A stretch of DNA of 33,388 nt, taken from NCBI GenBank assembly GCA_037137575.1, contig JBAXKB010000010.1, forward strand, positions 1 to 33,388, in the 5' to 3' direction. Of the stretch, positions 1 through 8,566 are shown in pieces. Origin of the DNA: UBA5976 sp037137575 (GTDB lineage: Bacteria > Actinomycetota > Actinomycetes > S36-B12 > UBA5976). The translations under genes and the position numbers were made by a program. The notes beneath the pieces were generated by a model. The model did not search any database, was not told the origin of the DNA, and saw only the letters and a program-made list of their open reading frames with translations. The first letter of the stretch is position 1; the number at the start of each line of letters is the position of its first letter.

Positions 1-906
1 GCGCCAGAGTTTGCGAGCCTGCCACCAAGCCGGAATTGCTACCGCAAGGCGACGAGGTAACGAAACGGTTGCTCGCTTCTTGAACACTTCGTAATCGATA
101 CCTTCAACCGCATCTACAATGCCGCAGTAAAGCACACGAGCGGTTTCAATACATGGTTGGGCTTCGGGGCTGAGCATCGTGATGCCAATGCGCGAGCGCT
201 GCTCAAGTTCTTTTACTCGAGCAATCTGCGCTTTGAGGGCAGCTTTAACTTCTGGAGTAGCTACGCGCTGTTTTAACACCTCTTCGGTAACACCAAACTC
301 GGCAAGTTCATCCAGTGGCAAGTAAATTCGGCCACGATCCAGATCTTCATTAACATCGCGAATGAAGTTGGCTAGCTGAAACGCTACTCCGAGTTCCATG
401 GCATGTTCGTATGCCTTCTGATCCGTGGGTTCCAAGATGGGCACCATTTGCAGACCGATAACGGCGGCTGAGCCGTAAACATACTCGTAAAGTTCTTCGT
501 AAGTTCGGTAGCTTGTAACGGTTAAGTCCATAGTCATGGAGTGCAAGAATGCCTCAAAATGTTCACGCGGAATGTTCCATCGGCGTACAGTGTCGAGCAC
601 AGCTTTGCAAACGGCGTCATCAGTTTCGCCAGAATCGTAGAGCGCTAAAAAGTTATCGCCCCAGGTCTTGAGCTGCTCGGCTTTTTGCGCATCAGTCAAA
701 GTAGACGCTAAGTCATCGACGATTTCATCGGCATAACGGGCAAAGCCATAAAGGGCATGCACATAAGGGCGTTTGGCTGGAGGCAAGAGCAGTGTTGCCA
801 AGTAGTAGGTCTTGCCATGAGCAGCATTTAGTTGACGACAGAGTTCGTAGCTTGCGCGTAGTTCTGGGTCGAAGATGCCAGCAGCATCTAAATCACTTTT
901 GCTCAC
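1..906 (-). CDS. crtB: Phytoene synthase, 3' end cut by window edge
   Basis: Condenses two geranylgeranyl diphosphates head-to-head to phytoene, the first committed carotenoid step. The 302 codons present read without a stop to the left edge. Both Asp-rich substrate/Mg motifs of the trans-isoprenyl synthase family are visible: DEIVDD at residues 60-65 and DVNED at 184-188, the latter followed by the typical LDRGRIYLP. Since family members are about 300 residues long, only a short C-terminal tail should be missing. I chose the GTG at 904-906; no upstream in-frame start is compatible with the preceding gene, whose TGA lies 17 nt away. No strong Shine-Dalgarno is seen, so expression by read-through or coupling from the upstream mannosyltransferase is inferred. 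It is the last visible gene of the crtE-crtI-mannosyltransferase-crtB block; a cyclase could follow beyond the edge. Confidence 0.95.
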   Translation of the reverse strand, partial: MSKSDLDAAGIFDPELRASYELCRQLNAAHGKTYYLATLLLPPAKRPYVHALYGFARYADEIVDDLASTLTDAQKAEQLKTWGDNFLALYDSGETDDAVCKAVLDTVRRWNIPREHFEAFLHSMTMDLTVTSYRTYEELYEYVYGSAAVIGLQMVPILEPTDQKAYEHAMELGVAFQLANFIRDVNEDLDRGRIYLPLDELAEFGVTEEVLKQRVATPEVKAALKAQIARVKELEQRSRIGITMLSPEAQPCIETARVLYCGIVDAVEGIDYEVFKKRATVSLPRRLAVAIPAWWQARKLWR

Positions 907-923
907 GGGTTAATTCTGCCAGT

Positions 924-2537
924 TCATTGGAAGCGCATTGCATTCCACCGGGAGAGTTGCTCGACATCGGTAGGAATGATTCCGGAATCATTTGCGGTGC
1001 CCAGAAGTAGTGCGCGTTCTCTGGTGGAAGTTATTAAGGTAACTAAAAGGATTACAACTGATAAAACAATGGCGACTGTGTCACTGAAGCCTAAAAATGA
1101 ATTACCAGTTTCAGCTGAGTTTGCAATGTCGTGGATTGCGAAACCGACAATAAACGTGACGACGATGCGTAAATGTTTCTGAGTTAAACCAGTAACTGCT
1201 AGCAACGGGATAAACCAAAGTAGGTACCAAGGTTGCACTGCGGGACTGCAAATAACCAAGACAACAAAAGCCAGCGCCACACTGCGAGTGATGGATCGGC
1301 GTTGAACCGTATCAAGTATGTAAATCAATCCAAGGACTAAAAAGATTTCGCCGATAATTCTGCAGATCATGATGATTTTGTCTGCGTGGTTTGCAAATCC
1401 TAAAACGTGTAAGAAGTTTGATGAGACCATTCCGGTCAGGGTTGATGGTGACAACCAACTGCGCACACTGCCTGGTCGCACTAATGCAGAAAGCCAACCA
1501 AATGGGTGAACTCCAGCCAGAAGCGAAATGAGTGCCAGTATTGCGATCGAACCCAGAGTTGTGACGGTTATGGCCAGGATGCGTGAATTCAGTGCGTAAT
1601 TCGACTGATTGCTGAGTTCACCAGATTCTGTGCCCGATGCATGTCTGAATTTCTGTGCCCAGATGTATTTGCGGCTAGCGGATGCCAAAACCAACAATGC
1701 TAAGAACGGCACAATTACAAATGCTGAAGGTTTCACTGCGATGGCAAGAGTGACGAGCAGAGCTGCCATAAAGAATTTTTTGTCGAGGGCAAAGTTCAAG
1801 CCCCAGAAAGCTAAACCCAACATTAGGGCGTCGTTATGAGCGCCGGCCACAAAGTGGAATATCACTAGGGGATTGAGTACTCCGAGCCACACGGCAGAAA
1901 TTGGATTGATTCCGTGTCGCTGTGCCAACTTCGGTACTTGGATGCAAAGGATCACAACACCGACAACTGAAATTGCACGGAACCACAACACTGAAGTAAG
2001 TGCAGAAGTACCACAAATTTGTGCCACAAATTTTTCGATTAGCAAAAATAGTGGGCCATATGGCGATGGTGCGTTACCCCAGAGCGGGTCAACACCACTA
2101 CTGAACCAACCCGGGACAACAGCCACACCAGATGTGTACGGACTATGTCCTTGCAGTTGCATTTGGCCTTGCATGAAGTATGAGTACACGTCGCGGCTAA
2201 AGAGTGGCACGGCAAATAGAAGCGGCGCGCACCAACTAACAAAAGCAAGGTAAAGAGTGCGAATGTTTTCGATTCGGCCTTTAATGGCGTCAAGACCAAC
2301 CATTAACCAGGCTTGAATCAACAGGGCAGCGCCAACTACTAGAAATGCTCTGGCTAAAGCAATTCCAAGATCTTGCGTCTGAAAGAAATTAACTATGGGC
2401 CAGCGCAACGCGTTTGCCGAAATGGGATACCAGCCGATGCCAAGCGAACCAATGGACAGGAAACTAGAACCCAAGAAACCAGGTAGCGCATATGTCCATG
2501 CGCTCTGTTGCAAACTTGAATATGTGCGAGTGCTCAC
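924..2537 (-). CDS. GT-C polyprenyl-phosphomannose-dependent alpha-1,6-mannosyltransferase, MptA/MptB-like
   Basis: A 537-residue polytopic membrane protein with about a dozen hydrophobic segments. It resembles the actinobacterial MptA/MptB family (GT87-like), which elongates alpha-1,6-mannan of lipomannan-type glycolipids from polyprenyl-phosphomannose on the outer face of the membrane. The family-type acidic motif SRDVYSY is at residues 114-120 after the first membrane segments, followed by GHSPYTSGV in the first large loop. It starts with GTG 20 nt after the crtI stop and ends 17 nt before crtB, so it lies inside a carotenoid operon. Mycobacteria similarly pair a prenyl synthase (idsA2) with mptA. 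Here it could make a cell-envelope mannan, glycosylate a carotenoid, or simply be co-regulated. The family call is firm; the substrate is inference. Confidence 0.8.
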   Translation of the reverse strand: MSTRTYSSLQQSAWTYALPGFLGSSFLSIGSLGIGWYPISANALRWPIVNFFQTQDLGIALARAFLVVGAALLIQAWLMVGLDAIKGRIENIRTLYLAFVSWCAPLLFAVPLFSRDVYSYFMQGQMQLQGHSPYTSGVAVVPGWFSSGVDPLWGNAPSPYGPLFLLIEKFVAQICGTSALTSVLWFRAISVVGVVILCIQVPKLAQRHGINPISAVWLGVLNPLVIFHFVAGAHNDALMLGLAFWGLNFALDKKFFMAALLVTLAIAVKPSAFVIVPFLALLVLASASRKYIWAQKFRHASGTESGELSNQSNYALNSRILAITVTTLGSIAILALISLLAGVHPFGWLSALVRPGSVRSWLSPSTLTGMVSSNFLHVLGFANHADKIIMICRIIGEIFLVLGLIYILDTVQRRSITRSVALAFVVLVICSPAVQPWYLLWFIPLLAVTGLTQKHLRIVVTFIVGFAIHDIANSAETGNSFLGFSDTVAIVLSVVILLVTLITSTRERALLLGTANDSGIIPTDVEQLSRWNAMRFQ

Positions 2538-2553
2538 TTAGTCAGGTTACTAG
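2538..2553 (-). promoter_or_regulatory. Candidate leaderless promoter -10 before the mannosyltransferase
   Basis: Read on the minus strand, CTAGTAACCT is followed by exactly 6 nt and the GTG start. The hexamer TAACCT fits an actinobacterial TAnnnT -10 box at the distance that would place transcription start on the first codon. The same hexamer, spacing and GTG occur before crtE. No -35 match is seen. The site lies wholly in the 20-nt crtI-mannosyltransferase gap, so it would be an internal promoter. Confidence 0.4.
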
Positions 2554-2557
2554 TGGG

Positions 2558-4087
2558 TTAGCGCATTGCTCGGGATACGTAATTCTTGTCCTTGCCTAAA
2601 ATTCGTTCGGCGGCCAGACGGCCAGAGATCAAAACCATTGGAACGCCTACGCCTGGCTGAGTTCCAGAACCAGTGAACACAACATTCTCACCATAGAAAT
2701 TACCTGGGCGGAATGGGCCAGTTTGGAAGAATGAGTGGGCGCTGGCAAATGGTGCGCCTTGCTCCATGCCGCGGTTTTGCCAATCAAGCGGGGTAATGAT
2801 GTGTTGCACTTCAATACTTTGACCAAAATCGGTGTAGCCGCGTGCTTCAAGTGTGGCAATCGTTTCGTCGTAGTACTTGTCACCAATTTTGGTCCAGTCG
2901 ATGTCAGCACTCATGTTTGGAGTTGGCAAAAGTATGTAATAAACCTGCTTACCGTCAGGAGCTAGCGATGGGTCACCATAGGTTTGATTAGTCACCAAAA
3001 TGCTTGGGTCGCTCATTAACTGTTTGGTGTTGATTAGTTCATCGAACACTCCACGCCAGCTCTTGCCAAAGTGAATGTTGTGATGCGCGATGTGGTCGTA
3101 CTTCTTATTAGAGCCGGCGAGCAACAGATAGCACGATGGCGAGTAATTGAGGCGCTTAACATTCAGCGGTGTTTTATCAAGCAACTCGCGATAAGCAACT
3201 GGCAAGTCAGGGTTTAGCACCACAACGTCGGCAGGAATGAATTCGCCGGTAGATGTCTCAACGCCAGCAGCACGCTTGCCGTTCATGCGAACAGTTGTTA
3301 CCTCGGTGTCGTACTTGAATGTGACGCCGTGCGCTGCGGCCGCAGCGGCCATTGCTTTAGGCACAGCGTGCATGCCGCCAACAGGGAAAAATACGCCAGC
3401 TACTGAATCCATGTAGGCGATAACTGCATAAATCGCTAGAGCATCGTACGGCGAAAGCCCGGCATACATAGCTTGGAACGAATACAAACGCTGAGTGCGA
3501 TCATCCTTTAGGTACTGATTAACTTTCGGGGCAAGTTTGCGGAACCCACCAATGGAAATAAGTTTGATCAGATCGCTTGAAATTAAATCCAGCGGCGAAT
3601 CAATATTGCGATCGATGAAGTTGCGCATCTCGTACTTATAAAGTTTAGAAACGAAATCAACGTACTTGCGGAAACCAGCGGCTTCGTCTGCGCCGATTAC
3701 CTCAGTAATTTCCTGCGCCATCTGATCGACATTGGCATACACATTCAGCACGCTGTCGTCGTGATAAAACGCACGATAAAGCGGATCGACCGGCACAAGA
3801 GTAAGCCAATCGTCCATGTTCTCGCCCAGGCAATCGAAAGCATCGGCAATTAGGTCGGGCATAGTTAAAACAGTTGGACCATTATCAAACTCGTACCCGC
3901 TATCGCTGATCCGACCAGCGCGGCCACCAGGAATCGATTCCTTTTCAATAACAGTGACATTGCGACCAGCGCCAGCAAGGCGCATGGCGGCACTCAGGCC
4001 TGCAAATCCAGCGCCAACAATCACAACATTGTCGGTTGGGCCACTAACAGTGCGCATTGTGCCGGGTAGCCAACGGGTTAAGGACAT
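2558..4087 (-). CDS. crtI: Phytoene desaturase (CrtI-type, FAD-dependent)
   Basis: Converts phytoene by successive FAD-dependent desaturations to neurosporene or lycopene at the membrane. The 509 residues match the usual CrtI length. The N-terminal dinucleotide-binding fold is at residues 21-45 with GAGFAG at 25-30 and an acidic end (VIEKE) to the second strand. PGGRAG follows, and the typical C-terminal FAD segment TGSGTQPGVGVPMV ends about 30 residues before the stop. The ATG at 4085-4087 begins one base after the crtE TGA (TGATATG arrangement), so translational coupling with crtE is likely. An internal ATG at residue 11 is a weaker alternative because the first ten residues precede the FAD fold. 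A second, more divergent paralogue lies at 5938-7452; this copy, next to crtE and crtB, is the better candidate for the first desaturation steps. Confidence 0.94.
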   Translation of the reverse strand: MSLTRWLPGTMRTVSGPTDNVVIVGAGFAGLSAAMRLAGAGRNVTVIEKESIPGGRAGRISDSGYEFDNGPTVLTMPDLIADAFDCLGENMDDWLTLVPVDPLYRAFYHDDSVLNVYANVDQMAQEITEVIGADEAAGFRKYVDFVSKLYKYEMRNFIDRNIDSPLDLISSDLIKLISIGGFRKLAPKVNQYLKDDRTQRLYSFQAMYAGLSPYDALAIYAVIAYMDSVAGVFFPVGGMHAVPKAMAAAAAAHGVTFKYDTEVTTVRMNGKRAAGVETSTGEFIPADVVVLNPDLPVAYRELLDKTPLNVKRLNYSPSCYLLLAGSNKKYDHIAHHNIHFGKSWRGVFDELINTKQLMSDPSILVTNQTYGDPSLAPDGKQVYYILLPTPNMSADIDWTKIGDKYYDETIATLEARGYTDFGQSIEVQHIITPLDWQNRGMEQGAPFASAHSFFQTGPFRPGNFYGENVVFTGSGTQPGVGVPMVLISGRLAAERILGKDKNYVSRAMR

Positions 4088-4088
4088 A

Positions 4089-5156
4089 TCAGGCTGCTCT
4101 CTGGGTAGACATGACCGCTAGAAGCTGTAGTGCTTCGCGAGCATCATCGTTGATAAGGGGGCTTTGGAGACTGTCTAGCGAAAGTGCGGTTAGTTCGTCA
4201 ATGTGTGCTTCAGTTTCAGCAAGTGCGCCACAATCACGAATCAGGTTCTGCAGTTCGCAAATCTGATCATCGGTCAAGTCTTTGCGACCCAGAAGTGAAG
4301 TTAGCGTAGCCAAATCATCGGGGCTAACCAGCTCGCGGGTGCGGGCAATCAGCATGGTTTGTTTGCCTTCACGCAGGTCGTCGCCAGCAGGTTTACCAGT
4401 TACAACTTTGTCGCCAAAAACACCTAATACATCGTCGCGTAGTTGGAACGCTTCGCCGAGAGCCAAACCATATTCGGAAAGCAGCTCTTGATGCGCCGTG
4501 CTTGCACCTGCTATCGCTGCGCCAATGTGCAGTGGACGCTCAATCGTGTACTTAGCGCTCTTATAGCGAATTACATTTAACGCTGTTTCATGCGTAGTGT
4601 CGCCACGCACTTGCTCGAGTAGATCCAGGTACTGCCCAGCCATGAGTTCGGTGCGCATAATGTCGTAAATCTTTTTGGCCCGACGATGCTCGTCATGAGT
4701 CAAGCCGCTCGTGCCTAAAAGTTCGTCAGCCCAAGACAAAGCTAAATCGCCGATCAGAATTGCCGCGCCGACGCCGAAGGTTCGAGATTCACCAGCCCAT
4801 AGGTTGCCGGTATGCAGAGATTCAAACTGTTTGTGCGCAGAAGGATTGCCACGACGAACATCGCTATCGTCCATTACGTCGTCATGAATTAGCGCGCATG
4901 CTTGCAGGAACTCAAGGCTTGTTGCAGCGCGAATTATGTTTTCGTTATCAGCGCCGCCAACGGATCGGTAACCCCAGTAGGCAAAAGCAGGACGTAAGCG
5001 CTTCCCGCCCTTAAGCAAGTTTTCAAGGGAATCAACAAGTGGAAGTACATCAGGGCTAACGCTTTTACAAATTGTTCGGTGCTCGGCAATGAATTCATCC
5101 AAAGTCGTTTGAATGCGAACCCGAAGGTCGTTTTCGTCGAGTGGATGAATCGGCAC
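4089..5156 (-). CDS. crtE: Polyprenyl (geranylgeranyl) diphosphate synthase
   Basis: Elongates DMAPP/FPP with IPP to the C20 (or longer) diphosphate used by phytoene synthase. The first Asp-rich motif DDVMD is at residues 92-96 and the second, DDVLGVFGD, at 241-249. RRG follows the first motif, and the GKRLRP substrate-binding segment is at 51-56. The residues four and five positions before the first motif are small (Ala, Cys), which in this family permits products of C20 or above; chain length is therefore inferred as GGPP. The start is GTG at 5154-5156. GGAAG sits directly against it, too close for a normal Shine-Dalgarno, while a TAACCT box lies 6 nt upstream, suggesting a leaderless mRNA. 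It is the first gene of the block crtE-crtI-mannosyltransferase-crtB and is divergent from the CDP-alcohol transferase. Confidence 0.92.
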   Translation of the reverse strand: MPIHPLDENDLRVRIQTTLDEFIAEHRTICKSVSPDVLPLVDSLENLLKGGKRLRPAFAYWGYRSVGGADNENIIRAATSLEFLQACALIHDDVMDDSDVRRGNPSAHKQFESLHTGNLWAGESRTFGVGAAILIGDLALSWADELLGTSGLTHDEHRRAKKIYDIMRTELMAGQYLDLLEQVRGDTTHETALNVIRYKSAKYTIERPLHIGAAIAGASTAHQELLSEYGLALGEAFQLRDDVLGVFGDKVVTGKPAGDDLREGKQTMLIARTRELVSPDDLATLTSLLGRKDLTDDQICELQNLIRDCGALAETEAHIDELTALSLDSLQSPLINDDAREALQLLAVMSTQRAA

Positions 5157-5172
5157 CTTCCAAGGTTATTAG
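5157..5172 (-). promoter_or_regulatory. Candidate leaderless promoter -10 of crtE
   Basis: On the minus strand CTAATAACCT is followed by TGGAAG and then the GTG start of crtE. This is the same 6-nt spacing and same TAACCT hexamer as before the mannosyltransferase at 2537 (9 of 10 bases shared over the longer motif). The 76-nt gap to the divergent gene leaves room for a promoter. No convincing -35 element was found. Confidence 0.45.
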
Positions 5173-5232
5173 GTACAGCAATATTTTGCAGGGTCTCGCC
5201 CTTGAAGCTGGTCATCGGCGGGGGACTGAAGT

Positions 5233-5901
5233 TTGGCGATTGTTATCGGCGATGATGTAAGTGTGAAATATGTTGATTACGAGTCCGCCTGGTCGACTCT
5301 GCATGGTCAGGCGCAGCCAAGTGCCATGATTCGCATGTGGCTGCGGTTTATGTTCGTTATCACCACGCCACTAATCCGGATTTCACCAAATACCATCACT
5401 CTTAGTTCTGGGATTTTTGCGATTGGGTTAGCAGGACTTGCCCGAGTGCCAGCTGGCTATTGGCTGGTGGCATTGGGAATTTTTTTACTGGGAATCCTTG
5501 ACGGTATCGATGGCGTTTTGGCGGTTCGTCGTAATCAAGTGACTCAGTGGGGCGCATTTCTAGATTCGATGATCGATCGCGTAGTTGATGTGTCAATCGC
5601 TGTGATGTTGGTATTCGCTGGCGCAGATCCACTTGTGGTGATGATCGCCGTCACACTCACTTTGGTGCACGAATACATGAGAGCCAGAGCTGCCTCTGTT
5701 GGCTACCGCCTTATTGGTGTTGTCTCAGTTGCCGAAAAACCGACACGAATCATTTTGGGTATGGTTGCTTTCACTGCTTGTTCGGTGGTTACTGGACATG
5801 CGAAATCGTTTTCAACTATCTGTGCCTGGGTTTGGCTAGGTCTGGCGCTTATTGGGCTAACGCAACTATTCGTGGCCTACCGAAAAGCATTACGTTCTTG
5901 A
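5233..5901 (+). CDS. CDP-alcohol phosphatidyltransferase family membrane protein
   Basis: An integral membrane enzyme of the family that transfers a phosphatidyl group from CDP-diacylglycerol (or related) to an alcohol such as inositol phosphate or glycerol phosphate. The catalytic signature spans residues 90-115: Asp90, Asp93-Gly94, Ala97, Gly107, Asp111 and Asp115 are all in register. The Arg that normally follows the Ala is Val98, with Arg at 99-100. About six hydrophobic segments follow the usual layout. I chose TTG at 5233 because GGGGGA lies about 10 nt upstream; an in-frame GTG at 5263 is an alternative. It stands alone on the plus strand between two minus-strand carotenoid blocks, divergent from crtE and convergent with the crtD-like gene. 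The substrate is not recognisable; an actinobacterial phosphatidylinositol-phosphate synthase or a PgsA relative are possibilities. Confidence 0.8.
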   Translation: MAIVIGDDVSVKYVDYESAWSTLHGQAQPSAMIRMWLRFMFVITTPLIRISPNTITLSSGIFAIGLAGLARVPAGYWLVALGIFLLGILDGIDGVLAVRRNQVTQWGAFLDSMIDRVVDVSIAVMLVFAGADPLVVMIAVTLTLVHEYMRARAASVGYRLIGVVSVAEKPTRIILGMVAFTACSVVTGHAKSFSTICAWVWLGLALIGLTQLFVAYRKALRS

Positions 5902-5937
5902 TTTGAGTAATCGAGAGAAACCGAGATCTTGCAAGTA

Positions 5938-7452
5938 TTAGGCGCGACCAATTTTTTGCGCAACGATATCCGCCGACATTGCCACTAGCGGCAAACCACC
6001 ACCCGGATGTGCTGAACCGCCAACCAGATAAAAGTTTTCAATGTCGGTAACATTTCGCGGGCGTAAGAATGCAGCGCGCATTCCATTGCTGGAACTACCG
6101 TAAATTGAACCGCCATGTGCGCCAGTTCGCTGTTCTAGTTGCGCCGGGGAAATTGTGTTTTGCCACTTTATGCGAGCGCCAATATCAAACCCTGCTACGC
6201 CAATTTGATTGATGATGTTTTCGGTGTATCCAGCGACAAGCTCGTCGCTATTCCAATCAACACCGTCTACTGGGTCGTGTCGAGGCGCATTCACTAGGAC
6301 AAACCAAGATTCATCGGCAGCAGGGGACATCGCTTCATCTTGTGGATTGCAAATGTAGATAGCCGGTTTCGGCGTTGGACGCGGTTTGGCACCAGAGCCA
6401 AATTTCGCGCCTGACTTGCCAAAGACTGAATCAAATTCGTCATCGTAATCAGCAGGGAAAAACACATTGTGATGCGCGAGTTCAGGGGTCTTGCCAGAAA
6501 GTGCCAGCGTGATTACAAAACCCGAAAGCGACGGCGTAACTTTTTTCAGATTCCGTTTGGCAGCGCGTACTTCTGGCAGATCCTGATCGAGGATCGAGTT
6601 ATAGACGGTGTGTGCATCGGCATTAGCCACAACTATGTCGAACTCTCTGGTTACTGCATCGTTTAGTAGTACTTGGAACGAGTTATTAACTTTGCGCACA
6701 TGCGTCACTTTGGTGCTGAACTCAAAGTTGATACCTAGTGAAATACATCGGTCAAAAAGCGCACGACCGAGTTCGCGCAATCCGCCAGCCACATGGTAGG
6801 CACCAAAAGCTTGTTCAATGTACGGAATGGTTGCTAATGCGGCGGGCGCTTGGCGTGGATCGGACCCACTGTAGGTGGCGTAGCGATCCACTAAAGTAAC
6901 GAGTCGTGGATCGGTGAAGTAGTGCCTTGCTAGCGATCGCAAAGATTTGCCGGGCGCAATTGTTGCCAGTGCATTCAATCGCCAAGACATCGCAAGCAAG
7001 CTACGCATTCCGTTTAGCGGAGATTCCAAAAATGGGCCGCGCGTGACTGCCCACATCTTGGCGGCTCGTTGCATGAATGCGCGCCACTCGTCGGCGCTTT
7101 GCCCACCGAAAGCTTCACCGATTGCACTGGCACAAGCGCCAATGCCTGCTCCTGGCATGTTCAGCACCGAGCCATCAGCAAACTGGTACCTAAATGCGCG
7201 GTCTAGTTCGACAATGTCGATGGAGTCTTCAATTGGTTTGCCGGTTTTTAAAAACAGATCGCGATAAACAGCAGGCAAAGTTAGAAGACTGGGCCCAGTA
7301 TCAAATTTGTGGTTTTCGAAGGTTTGAATACCGAGTTTTCCGCCCCAAGTATCAGTGGATTCAAAAACAGTAACTTTGTGCCCTTTGGCACAGAGGCGAG
7401 CAGCACAGGCCATCGCGCCCATACCTGCTCCGATTACTGCAATGTTTGCCAC
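5938..7452 (-). CDS. CrtD/CrtI-family carotenoid desaturase (second paralogue)
   Basis: An FAD-dependent amine-oxidase-fold carotenoid enzyme of about 504 residues. The N-terminal Rossmann motif reads GAGMGA, followed by VTVFES and GGKLG. The C-terminal FAD segment is VGGSAHPGGGLPLV, typical of CrtI/CrtD/CrtN relatives. It is much more divergent than the CrtI at 2558-4087 and sits with hydratase, glycosyltransferase and CrtA-like genes. A tailoring role such as 3,4-desaturation of a 1-hydroxycarotenoid (CrtD) is therefore more likely than phytoene desaturation. A CrtNb/CrtP-like oxygenase is the main alternative. The long frame extends upstream to 7635 inside the glycosyltransferase gene, but homology begins only at VANIAVIGAG. 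I therefore take GTG at 7452, 16 nt after the upstream TAA, with GTG 7461 possible. Last gene of its block. Confidence 0.8.
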   Translation of the reverse strand: MANIAVIGAGMGAMACAARLCAKGHKVTVFESTDTWGGKLGIQTFENHKFDTGPSLLTLPAVYRDLFLKTGKPIEDSIDIVELDRAFRYQFADGSVLNMPGAGIGACASAIGEAFGGQSADEWRAFMQRAAKMWAVTRGPFLESPLNGMRSLLAMSWRLNALATIAPGKSLRSLARHYFTDPRLVTLVDRYATYSGSDPRQAPAALATIPYIEQAFGAYHVAGGLRELGRALFDRCISLGINFEFSTKVTHVRKVNNSFQVLLNDAVTREFDIVVANADAHTVYNSILDQDLPEVRAAKRNLKKVTPSLSGFVITLALSGKTPELAHHNVFFPADYDDEFDSVFGKSGAKFGSGAKPRPTPKPAIYICNPQDEAMSPAADESWFVLVNAPRHDPVDGVDWNSDELVAGYTENIINQIGVAGFDIGARIKWQNTISPAQLEQRTGAHGGSIYGSSSNGMRAAFLRPRNVTDIENFYLVGGSAHPGGGLPLVAMSADIVAQKIGRA

Positions 7453-7468
7453 AACTGTCACTTTACGC

Positions 7469-8566
7469 TTAGATCGCGCGACCTTTCCAAGAGTTGGTCC
7501 CCTGTAAATGACGCACCCAAGATAGAACATTGAGCAAGGCAAACACGGCAATCGCGATGCTGTGCGTGAAGACTTCCGGAAATTTATTCTGTCCCGTGCG
7601 TACTGCAACAATAAATCGGCCGTAGATTGCGCCAACTAATGCAACTACCGCAAGTGGCCATTCGCGAGTGCCTAACCCAACTAACGGAAGTGTATAGATC
7701 GTGAGCAGAAATAGGTTTGTAAAAACAGAACCAATAACGCCGCCAAATGCTTGCCACAGACTTTTGGTGTAGCCAGCAATCAAGTCGCCACTGTTTGTAT
7801 ACATCCGACACGTTGCAAGGTTGGTGCCATCAGCAACTGTGCCGGTAAGTCCATGTTCATAGAAACTACGCACCAGCATGATGTCGTCTAATACTTGATC
7901 ACGAACAGATTCATGTCCGCCAACTTTTACGTAGTCATTCCTGCGACAAACAATGAATTGGCCATTTGCTACGGCCAAACTTTTCCTACTGGTTTTCGCT
8001 GCTAGTTTCAATGGCACAGTATGTAGCCATGACCATTGCAGTAATGGTTGCACAAGGCGTGTGAGCAAAGTAGTTGTTTCTTGTTTCGGATAAGGCGAAA
8101 CGATCGCCAGGCCAGCGCGTTCCAACATTTCAATGCTTGTAGCTATGGCGTTTGGTGCAAGATAAACATCAGCATCAATGAATACGAGATAGTCAGCCGA
8201 AGATTGCTGTGCCAATCTGGCGCAAGCCCAAGTCTTTCCTAGCCAGCCCGCTGGTACATCATCCAAACCAGTAATTACTGTAAGGCTCTGATTCTGGATT
8301 TGCGAAAGTTTTACAGCAGTGTCGTCGGTGGATGCATCATTTAGGACGGTTACTCGCAAATTCGAAACACCAAGTTGGTTCAGCGCACTAGTCACGCATA
8401 CTTTGATGTGTTCCGATTCATTACGAGCGGGAATCAATACTTCAACGCTGGCAGCAACTTCAGTTAGATCCGATTTGCTAGGTCGCAACATTGTGCGCAG
8501 GTTCACTAGTGCAAGTACGGACAGTGCCCAACTGAAACCGGCGGAGAAAATCAGTAGTGCATGCAT
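7469..8566 (-). CDS. Family 2 glycosyltransferase, CruG-like (carotenoid glycosylation)
   Basis: A membrane-associated GT2 enzyme of 365 residues. An N-terminal hydrophobic segment is followed by the GT-A domain: VEVLIPARNE, then VLNDASTDD (nucleotide-sugar binding), GWLGKTWACARLA and the FIDADV metal-binding DxD. After GGHESVRDQVLDDIMLVR (acceptor-side acidic region) come three or four C-terminal membrane segments and a final WKGR. This layout matches CruG/CrtQ-type glycosyltransferases that add a sugar to hydroxy or carboxy carotenoids. The open frame reaches 8719 but would overlap cruF by 150 nt. The ATG at 8564-8566 overlaps the cruF TAA by one base (TAATG), which fixes the start and implies translational coupling. 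Function as the terminal glycosylation step is inferred from family plus neighbours. Confidence 0.82.
   Translation of the reverse strand: MHALLIFSAGFSWALSVLALVNLRTMLRPSKSDLTEVAASVEVLIPARNESEHIKVCVTSALNQLGVSNLRVTVLNDASTDDTAVKLSQIQNQSLTVITGLDDVPAGWLGKTWACARLAQQSSADYLVFIDADVYLAPNAIATSIEMLERAGLAIVSPYPKQETTTLLTRLVQPLLQWSWLHTVPLKLAAKTSRKSLAVANGQFIVCRRNDYVKVGGHESVRDQVLDDIMLVRSFYEHGLTGTVADGTNLATCRMYTNSGDLIAGYTKSLWQAFGGVIGSVFTNLFLLTIYTLPLVGLGTREWPLAVVALVGAIYGRFIVAVRTGQNKFPEVFTHSIAIAVFALLNVLSWVRHLQGTNSWKGRAI

Noticed and set aside
5902..5937. Bidirectional terminator between the convergent CDP-alcohol transferase and crtD-like genes
   Set aside because: Only a short CTTGCAAG palindrome is present, without a usable stem-loop or T-run.
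7453..7635. N-terminal extension of the crtD-like protein to 7635
   Set aside because: It overlaps the 3' end of the glycosyltransferase gene in another frame and encodes no family-like sequence.
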